9,884 bases of DNA from Chloroflexota bacterium (GTDB taxonomy: Bacteria > Chloroflexota > Dehalococcoidia > SM23-28-2 > RBG-16-64-32), in assembly GCA_005880075.1 (NCBI GenBank), contig VBJT01000076.1, positions 1 through 9,884 of the forward strand, given 5' to 3'. Under the pieces are notes generated by a model that worked only from the letters and a program-made list of their open reading frames with translations, searched no databases and had not been told where the DNA came from. Position numbers and translations under genes: made by a program. This document shows positions 5,273-9,884 of the stretch, piece by piece. The first letter of the stretch is position 1, and each line of letters starts with the position of its first letter.

Positions 5273-5301
5273 AGGTTAAGCGGGCGCTAAGAAGCGGACA
5301 A
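5273..5301 (-). promoter_or_regulatory. Possible promoter for the acyl-CoA dehydrogenase gene
   Basis: On the minus strand, TTGTCC (5301-5296) lies 17 nt before TAACCT (5278-5273). The match is partial (4/6 and TANNNT), but the spacing is ideal and the site lies just after the terminator of the upstream gene. It would give a leader of about 75 nt. Confidence 0.3.
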
Positions 5302-5305
5302 GATA

Positions 5306-5333
5306 CGAAAAGATACCGCAATGGGGATTGCGG
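5306..5333 (-). terminator. Rho-independent terminator of the M23/VWA gene
   Basis: On the minus strand, CCGCAAT (5333-5327) and ATTGCGG (5322-5316) form a perfect 7-bp stem with a CCCC loop, followed by TATCTTTTCGTATCTT. It begins 22 nt after the stop codon of the gene at 5356-7119 and precedes the dehydrogenase promoter region, separating the two same-strand genes into distinct units. Confidence 0.75.
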
Positions 5334-5355
5334 ATTTGGAATTCAACGATCGGCG

Positions 5356-7119
5356 CTATGGCGGCGGACTCGGTTCGGGCGTAGGAGGCGCCGGCGTTGG
5401 CTCCGGTGTCGGGGTGGGCGTCGCCGCCACAGTCGGGGCAGGCGTCAACTCCGGGGTCGATTCCGGCGTGGGTGTTTGCGGAGTCGGTGTCGTTGTTTGC
5501 GAAGGCGGCGGGGAAGGTGTGGTCGTTGGTGTCGCCGATTCGCTGGGGGATGGCGTTGGCGTCTGCTCGGGCGTCGCCGTGGGCTGCTCTCCCGGCGGCG
5601 CCGGCGGCAGCGGCCGGGCCGCGGAAGTCGCAACGGAGACTGTGACTGCGACGCCTTGCGGCGGGGCTTCTTTCCCGGTTAGACGAAGGGACCAGGTGCC
5701 CGCTTCGGGGGAAAGGAGCGAGAAGGACTGATAAGTGTTCCCGGAGTCGCTCTTCAAGTCGGCGCGCTCAGTGGCCGGGGCAATCGTCCGGCCGGATGGG
5801 GAGACGAGCTTCACATCGACGCGCGCCTTGTCCGAGACTGCGGAGGGAACATCCGGCCGTAGCCAGGTCGCCGAGAAGGTGGCCTCTGCTTGGCCCGCCC
5901 GTATTTCGAAGCTGACGCGAGCAGGCTTGTCCACGAATGCTGCCTCGGTGCGGCAATCGCCCGCTTCGCGCTCGACGATCAGCATCCGCAGCCTGTGCAT
6001 CTCGCAGCTCAGGTCTTTTGGTTCGTTCAGGTTGATGAACTGCCCACCCGTGTCGCGTGATATTTGCTTGAGGTTCTCCTCTCCTCCGGGCCCGACAGCC
6101 ACAGTATGCACCGGCAAATGGTGCTGCTTGAAACACGACTGCGGTTGGCCGAGCCGGCGGAAATCATGAATACCATCCGATATGAGCACGGCCGCCTTTG
6201 CCTCCGCCTTGCCGAGCTGCAGCAGCTCTCGGCAGCCCGCCCGAACGCCCACTCGTAAGTCTGAGAGACCGTCAGCGCCGACGGTGTCAATCTGGTGCAG
6301 CAACGTGGGGTCGATTTCGTGCTCGCCCGTCACATCTCGCAGGTGCGTCACGCCATGCACGAGTGAGTTGTAGGTAACGATCCCGACGCGATCGTCGGGG
6401 CCGGCGGCGGCCAGATAGGCGCGGGCAGTCGCGAGACGGGCGCGCTGTGGGTCGCCGTTTGCGTCACCGGTTGCATCGAGAACGAGGACGACATCGGCGT
6501 TTTGGGGCGCGTGAGCGGGCGCGTTCGATGCCAGGCCGCCCCCAACACAGACGCTTTCGCCGTTCCTTACCAGGCAACCATCTTGCTGAACAACCCAGCC
6601 CTCGAGGTTGATGCCGGCGATCCCCTGCTTGGCGCCCTGGAGGACCGTGTAGAAGTGAAGGTGCGGCGCCGTTGCCCAACAGTTTCCGACGGGACCGTCC
6701 GGGCAGCAAGACACTTTCCCCAGGCGCTCGCCGGCTATCACTTCGCCCGAAGTCACTAGCTTTTCCTGGAGATGCATATACCCCGTCCGGAAGCCGCCGC
6801 CGTGGTCGACCTCAAGCGCGTTCGGTAGATCGATAACCCGCCCACTCGCGGCAGCCACGACCCAATACTTGGAGCTGAAGCCCGAATCGCAGGCAACGCC
6901 TCCAGCGTCGGGCGGCTGGAAGTCGAGTGCCGAGCCGGAGCCGTCGCTAGAAGTGCCGTGCGGCCCGAACGTCACGCGCCAGGCCGTGCCCGCTTCCCAG
7001 GGCAGCCAGAGGCCGATCGGCTGTTGGGAAGCGTGCGCGCTCTCGTCGTTCTGAAGTGCGATTAGCCCTGCTGTTATCGCGAGCAGGGCGCACAGGAGGA
7101 GGCGGTAGGAGCGCGGCAT
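5356..7119 (-). CDS. Secreted M23-like peptidase / von Willebrand A protein with Thr-Pro tail
   Basis: A 587-residue exported protein with four parts. Residues 1 to about 30 are a signal peptide (LLLCALLAITAGLIAL, then AHA). Residues about 35-180 form an M23/LytM-like domain with the usual metal-ligand set: His54 in FGPH, Asp66 in SALDF, His106 in DHGGG, YMH116, and His153/His155 in APHLHF. The spacing suits the variant family with a GPH...ALDF start. Residues about 207-375 form a von Willebrand A domain (ADVVLVLDATGDANGD, VGIVTYNS, AAVLISDG); its metal site is DATGD rather than DxSxS, so metal binding may be altered. Residues about 390-500 look like a beta-sandwich, with PEAGTWSLRLTG. Residues 503-587 are a Thr/Pro/Ser-rich tail typical of wall- or surface-exposed linkers. 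A role in envelope remodelling or adhesion is an inference. It has its own promoter (7159-7186) and terminator. Confidence 0.88.
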   Translation of the reverse strand: MPRSYRLLLCALLAITAGLIALQNDESAHASQQPIGLWLPWEAGTAWRVTFGPHGTSSDGSGSALDFQPPDAGGVACDSGFSSKYWVVAAASGRVIDLPNALEVDHGGGFRTGYMHLQEKLVTSGEVIAGERLGKVSCCPDGPVGNCWATAPHLHFYTVLQGAKQGIAGINLEGWVVQQDGCLVRNGESVCVGGGLASNAPAHAPQNADVVLVLDATGDANGDPQRARLATARAYLAAAGPDDRVGIVTYNSLVHGVTHLRDVTGEHEIDPTLLHQIDTVGADGLSDLRVGVRAGCRELLQLGKAEAKAAVLISDGIHDFRRLGQPQSCFKQHHLPVHTVAVGPGGEENLKQISRDTGGQFINLNEPKDLSCEMHRLRMLIVEREAGDCRTEAAFVDKPARVSFEIRAGQAEATFSATWLRPDVPSAVSDKARVDVKLVSPSGRTIAPATERADLKSDSGNTYQSFSLLSPEAGTWSLRLTGKEAPPQGVAVTVSVATSAARPLPPAPPGEQPTATPEQTPTPSPSESATPTTTPSPPPSQTTTPTPQTPTPESTPELTPAPTVAATPTPTPEPTPAPPTPEPSPPP

Positions 7120-7158
7120 CTCGGGGGCGGCGAGTCCGGTTCAGGTATGTCACGAAAG

Positions 7159-7186
7159 ATTAGTAAACCCCCCGCATGGTTGTCAA
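7159..7186 (-). promoter_or_regulatory. Promoter for the M23/VWA gene
   Basis: A perfect -35 box TTGACA (7186-7181) is followed after 16 nt by ACTAAT (7164-7159), which matches TATAAT at 4/6. The transcript would begin near 7152, leaving a leader of about 33 nt to the ATG at 7119. No clear Shine-Dalgarno sequence precedes that ATG. Confidence 0.55.
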
Positions 7187-7219
7187 GCTTTTGCTTATCC
7201 GGCTTGTTTGCGCCAACAC

Positions 7220-7225
7220 TATAAT
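7220..7225 (+). promoter_or_regulatory. -10 box of the ribH operon, implying a (near-)leaderless mRNA
   Basis: A perfect TATAAT ends 9 nt before the ATG at 7235, so transcription should start at or within about 3 nt of the start codon. There is no room for a Shine-Dalgarno sequence and none is seen. No good -35 box is found at the usual distance. Confidence 0.6.
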
Positions 7226-7234
7226 GAGCGGGCA

Positions 7235-7696
7235 ATGGCTGACGAACCGAACCTCGACGGCGCCGGGCTCTCCATCGCCGTGGTCGTCGCGCGCTTCAAT
7301 GAAGCGATCACCTCTCGCCTCCTCGACGGCGCGCTCGATGCTATGAGACGTCATGAAGTCGGTAAGCATGGCGTCTACTGGGTGCCCGGCTCGTTCGAGC
7401 TATCTGTCGCCGCCAAACGCGTGGCGGAAGGCGGTTCCCACGATGCCGTCGTCTGCCTGGGTGCCGTTATTAGGCACGAGACGGACCACTATCTGCACAT
7501 TGCAACCCAAGCAGCCGCGGGGATTCAGCGCGCCGCGCTCGACACGGGGGTGCCGTGCATCTTCGGCGTCCTCACATGCGACAACGAAGAGCAGGCGCTC
7601 GCGCGCTCCGGCGGAAGTCGCGGCAACAAGGGGTTCGAGGCGGTCGAGTCCGCGATTGAAACGGCGAACCTAATTCGGTCCCTGCAGACTGGTTGA
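7235..7696 (+). CDS. ribH: 6,7-dimethyl-8-ribityllumazine synthase
   Basis: A 153-residue lumazine synthase, the normal family length. It joins 5-amino-6-ribitylamino-uracil with dihydroxybutanone phosphate in the next-to-last step of riboflavin synthesis, in the cytoplasm, usually as a large oligomeric shell. Visible signatures are ARFN (19-22), VPGSFEL (50-56) with the Glu that contacts ribityl, LGAVIRHETDH (75-85) with the catalytic His at 85, GVLTCDNEEQALAR (111-124) with the phosphate-binding Arg124, and NKGFEA (131-136). The usual IRGET is IRHET here, a His in place of the conserved Gly81 near the phosphate site. ATG 7235 is chosen because it gives the family length and follows TATAAT; an in-frame TTG at 7208 lies upstream of that -10 box. 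The next gene starts 1 nt after the stop. No other riboflavin genes are nearby. Confidence 0.95.
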   Translation: MADEPNLDGAGLSIAVVVARFNEAITSRLLDGALDAMRRHEVGKHGVYWVPGSFELSVAAKRVAEGGSHDAVVCLGAVIRHETDHYLHIATQAAAGIQRAALDTGVPCIFGVLTCDNEEQALARSGGSRGNKGFEAVESAIETANLIRSLQTG

Positions 7697-7697
7697 C

Positions 7698-8171
7698 ATG
7701 CCGGACCTCACGATCCTCGATCTAGTAGCCAACAACACCCTGAGCGCCCGGGTCGCTGCGGCGCTCTGGGCGGCGATGGACGCCCGGCTGTCTTTCGTTG
7801 TAACGGCCGTGCCACGCTTCGCGGGCAAGTCCACCCTGATGAACGCAGTCCTTGGCTTGCTCCCTCCGGACGTTCCGGTGCACCGTCTGGATGGCAGCCG
7901 CGAGCAGATGCTCCGGCTGAAAGGAGAAGCGAGCGGCGGCTATCTGGTAGCGGCAGAGATCAGCCAGGCACCAGTGCAGGACTACATCTGGGGAGAACCC
8001 GTCCGTGATCTGTTCGAAACGCTGGCCGCCGGATACTCGCTGGCGACCGCCCTCCACGCGCCTGACCTTCCGGGCGCCTTCGACGTCCTCTGTCGAGAAA
8101 ACGGCGTGAGTGATGAAGCGGCTTCGCGCGTGAACCTGGTGCTCCACCTAAGCCGCTTCGGACGGAAGTGA
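7698..8171 (+). CDS. Small P-loop ATPase-like protein resembling secretion ATPases
   Basis: A 157-residue cytoplasmic protein that looks like a trimmed core of the GspE/PilT/VirB11 secretion-ATPase fold. The Walker A is degenerate: TAVPRFAGKSTLMNAV (36-51) keeps GKST but has Val where the first Gly/Ala is expected. A hydrophobic strand ending in Glu, GGYLVAAEIS (80-89), would be Walker B. ATALHAPD (116-123) resembles the TxxHA His-box of type II/IV secretion ATPases. The N-terminal domain and the Cys-rich zinc region of full-length GspE proteins are missing, so it is unlikely to be a secretion motor on its own. It follows ribH by one base (TGACATG) without an obvious ribosome site and overlaps the next gene by 4 nt (GTGA). 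Its function is unknown; the tight operon suggests a shared role or co-expression. Confidence 0.75.
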   Translation: MPDLTILDLVANNTLSARVAAALWAAMDARLSFVVTAVPRFAGKSTLMNAVLGLLPPDVPVHRLDGSREQMLRLKGEASGGYLVAAEISQAPVQDYIWGEPVRDLFETLAAGYSLATALHAPDLPGAFDVLCRENGVSDEAASRVNLVLHLSRFGRK

Positions 8172-8389
8172 GCGAGGTCGAGGGCGTCTCAGACGGCCGG
8201 CCGAAGGCCCGAATTCTGTTCCGCTGGCGCGAAAACGATGACAGTTTCGAGGAGATCGAGCCGTTCCGCCTGCTCGACGTCGGCCCCGCCGTGCTGGACA
8301 CCCGCGCACGTGCAATTGAGGACCGCGTCCGCTCGGGCCGCACCGATGGAGAGGCGCTGTCGGACCTACTCCGGAAGAAGAGTCCTTAA
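8168..8389 (+). CDS. Small acidic protein of unknown function, last gene of the ribH operon
   Basis: A 73-residue soluble, charged protein that I do not recognise. GTG 8168 overlaps the stop of the ATPase-like gene as GTGA, with GGACGGAAG just upstream. This argues for a real, coupled gene despite its size. The sequence has a beta-like N-terminal part (ARILFRWRENDDSFEEIEPF), a middle with RLLDVGPAVLDTRARAIEDR, and a helical Lys/Arg-rich end (LSDLLRKKSP). There are no Cys, no membrane segment and no signal peptide. The 48 nt to the convergent methyltransferase gene hold no strong terminator hairpin. It may be a partner of the P-loop protein; that is inference. Confidence 0.65.
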   Translation: MSEVEGVSDGRPKARILFRWRENDDSFEEIEPFRLLDVGPAVLDTRARAIEDRVRSGRTDGEALSDLLRKKSP

Positions 8390-8437
8390 ACAATAAGACG
8401 GCTGAAGCCCGCCCTACTGTTGTACCGCTCCTGATCC

Positions 8438-9508
8438 CTATTTCCGGCAGATGTAGTAGGCGTTGAAGATGTCGCCTTCGACGTGCTCGATGTTGATCTG
8501 CTTGAAGCCAGCTTCGGTTAGCAGCTCGCGGGCCTTCTGCTCGCCCCACACGGTGCCCAACCCCTCGCCGTTGAGCGCCAGGGAGACGGTCATGCAATGC
8601 AGCGTCGAGATGCCGTAGAGCATTGGCGCCAGCGGGTTCTCAATGTTCTCTTCCAGGTTGCTTGACGCCTGGATATCGACGCAGAGAAACACTCCGTCGG
8701 GCTTTAGCGCGCGGGAGATGTTGGCAAGCACCTTGCGAGGCTGAGCCTGATCGTGGATAGCATCGAAGACCGTGATCAGGTCGTATTTTGCCGTCTCATT
8801 CAGCTCGGCGGCGTCCTTTACCTCGAAGCGGGCGTTGGTCAGTCCCCATTGACTTGCCTCAGCCTTGCCTGCCAAGATGCCGTCTTCGGAAAAGTCGTAG
8901 CCGACGAAGCGGCTGTTCGGGAACGCTTTCCCCATGAGATTGATCGCGTGGCCTTGCCCGCAGCCGACATCAGCTACATCGATCCCCGCCTTCAGCCGCT
9001 CGATCAGGCCCGGCACCAGCGGCAGCGTTACGTCGATGAGCGTGGCGTCGAACACCTGGGCGCTCTCTTCAGCCATCAATTGCTGGAACTTAGGGTAGGC
9101 CGAATATGGGACCCCGCCGCCATTCCGAAAGCATTCCACAATCTGGTCCTCGACGTTGCCCATGAGCGCGCCGAACTGCATGAAGGCGGCGAGGTTGTTT
9201 GGCCCAGCCGCTCGGGTGATCGAAGCGGCATGCTCCGGGGGCAGGCGGTAGGTCTTTCTCGCGGGGTCGTAATCGACAATTCTCCCGGTCACGAGCGCTC
9301 CGAGCCACTCACGTAGGTAGCGCTCATTAAGACCTGTCGCGTCGGCTATCTGCTGGCTGGTGGATGGGGGCATCACCGCCATCTTGTCGAAGAGCCCCGT
9401 GCGGTGGCCGATACTTGTCATGAGGCCGAGTATCGAACCGTTCAGGATCCCTACCATCTGGCCGGCAAACGCTTCCGCTTTTGCCGGGTCGATTGTCTCT
9501 GTCGTCAT
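8438..9508 (-). CDS. Class I SAM-dependent methyltransferase with N-terminal winged helix (Rv2258c-like)
   Basis: A 356-residue protein, the usual length for this family. Residues about 20-90 form a winged-helix dimerisation domain (SQQIADATGLNERYLREWLG, then TGRIVDYDPARKTYRLP). Residues about 170-300 are the methyltransferase fold: motif I is VADVGCGQGHA (178-188), the acidic SAM-ribose position is FVGYD (201-205), KDAAEL (231-236) is the next motif, and YDLITVFDAIHD (242-253) is the motif IV region. The C-terminal part keeps CMTVSLALNGEGLGTVWGE and ends in AYYICRK. Members of this group methylate small molecules, but the substrate cannot be read. The frame is open to 9589, yet ATG 9508 is chosen because a perfect AAGGAGGT lies 9 nt upstream. 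The DinB-family gene ends 117 nt upstream on the same strand, so co-transcription is possible. Confidence 0.92.
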   Translation of the reverse strand: MTTETIDPAKAEAFAGQMVGILNGSILGLMTSIGHRTGLFDKMAVMPPSTSQQIADATGLNERYLREWLGALVTGRIVDYDPARKTYRLPPEHAASITRAAGPNNLAAFMQFGALMGNVEDQIVECFRNGGGVPYSAYPKFQQLMAEESAQVFDATLIDVTLPLVPGLIERLKAGIDVADVGCGQGHAINLMGKAFPNSRFVGYDFSEDGILAGKAEASQWGLTNARFEVKDAAELNETAKYDLITVFDAIHDQAQPRKVLANISRALKPDGVFLCVDIQASSNLEENIENPLAPMLYGISTLHCMTVSLALNGEGLGTVWGEQKARELLTEAGFKQINIEHVEGDIFNAYYICRK

Positions 9509-9517
9509 TTCAGGCAC

Positions 9518-9525
9518 ACCTCCTT
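9518..9525 (-). promoter_or_regulatory. Strong Shine-Dalgarno sequence that fixes the methyltransferase start
   Basis: On the minus strand AAGGAGGT (9525-9518) lies 9 nt before the ATG at 9508. It shows that the organism has a canonical anti-SD ribosome, in contrast with several starts in this window that lack any SD. Confidence 0.8.
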
Positions 9526-9625
9526 GTACTGTCTTGCAGTCCGGTAGCTTACCACCGCGACCGCCCGGCTGGAATATGCGCCTGGTCACACAGACCGCTG
9601 ATTTTCGGCCCGTATGGGCGCTCGG

Positions 9626-9884
9626 TCACCTTCGCACTCCTTGCCCGCCGCTCCTCTCGATCTCGAAGAACACGTAGTCCAGCTCACGCATTGGCTTACT
9701 GAGAGAGGCCATGGCCATCGCCGTCTCCGCCCGGTGATGGGTCCCGTGGTTCGCAACATGGGCCATCAGCTGCCACATCACGCGCTCGTGCGGGCGCCCC
9801 GCGCTGTCCTTGTACGCGAGCGTTTCGTCCAGCCGATCGTCCGTAAGCGAGGAGACGAACGCGCGCAGGCGGTCGTGGGATTGA
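9626..9884 (-). CDS. DinB-family protein, C-terminal part (5' end beyond window)
   Basis: 85 residues and a TGA stop are visible, with the N-terminal half outside the right edge. The fragment begins QSHDRLRAFVSSLTDDRLDE, continues through AYKDSAGRPHERVMWQLMAH, and has the family hallmark HVANHGTHHRAETAMAM. Its His residues form part of the metal-binding triad of the DinB/YfiT four-helix bundle. Family members are often induced by stress or act as metal-dependent thiol transferases (for example with bacillithiol or mycothiol). The role here cannot be told. The C-terminus (DYVFFEIERSG) is also typical. It is on the same strand as the methyltransferase gene and 117 nt upstream of it. Confidence 0.85.
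   Translation of the reverse strand, partial: QSHDRLRAFVSSLTDDRLDETLAYKDSAGRPHERVMWQLMAHVANHGTHHRAETAMAMASLSKPMRELDYVFFEIERSGGQGVRR

Noticed and set aside
5356..5610. G-rich plus-strand repeats as a quadruplex or satellite
   Set aside because: They are the antisense of codons for the Thr/Pro/Ser tail of the M23/VWA protein, which explains the repetition.
8390..8437. Possible shared terminator between the converging genes
   Set aside because: Only a weak ACAAtA/TGTTGT pairing is seen, with no GC stem or T-run.
8148..8597. 149-codon minus-strand frame between the ribH operon and the methyltransferase
   Set aside because: It overlaps the coupled 73-residue gene and the end of the methyltransferase in another frame, and its composition is artificial.

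Overview
This is a GC-rich bacterial window that fits Chloroflexota (Dehalococcoidia-like lineages), although a high-GC actinobacterium-like genome cannot be excluded. The signs are an MmyB/MltR-type regulator, an exported protein ending in a long Thr/Pro-rich tail, a Rv2258c-like winged-helix methyltransferase, a DinB-family protein, and a mix of SD-led and apparently leaderless starts. No gene here fixes the phylum, so the assignment is an inference.

Left part (1-2876). Two minus-strand genes for exported or membrane-anchored proteins come first: a TolB/PD40-type beta-propeller protein that runs off the left edge, and a thrombospondin type-3/CARDB-like protein. Each is preceded by the same 35-nt element (30/35 identical). 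A promoter region with repeated CTACA half-sites separates them from a divergent plus-strand pair. That pair is an MmyB/MltR-type regulator and a membrane-anchored protein of unknown function, coupled by a TTGA stop/start overlap.

Middle part (2877-5333). About 600 nt of non-coding DNA holds two perfect inverted repeats, a terminator-like hairpin between them, and a short tandem repeat. It ends in a relic of an acyl-CoA dehydrogenase 3' end. That relic differs from the intact neighbouring gene only at synonymous positions and carries a REP-like palindrome in place of 13 nt of the coding sequence. Leftward-reading genes follow: a small CxxC-knuckle protein whose start overlaps the stop of an intact acyl-CoA dehydrogenase.

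Right part (5306-9884). A perfect stem-loop terminator closes a gene for a large secreted M23-like/von Willebrand A protein. That gene is divergent from a tight plus-strand operon: lumazine synthase (ribH), a small secretion-ATPase-like P-loop protein, and a 73-residue conserved-looking protein. Convergent to it are a SAM-dependent methyltransferase with a textbook Shine-Dalgarno sequence and, upstream of that on the same strand, the C-terminal part of a DinB-family protein cut by the right edge.

No phage, insertion sequence, CRISPR array, tRNA or rRNA was seen. The best candidates for undescribed biology are the shared leader element, the structured intergenic region, the palindrome-bearing dehydrogenase relic, the regulator/membrane-protein pair and the ribH-ATPase-small-protein operon.
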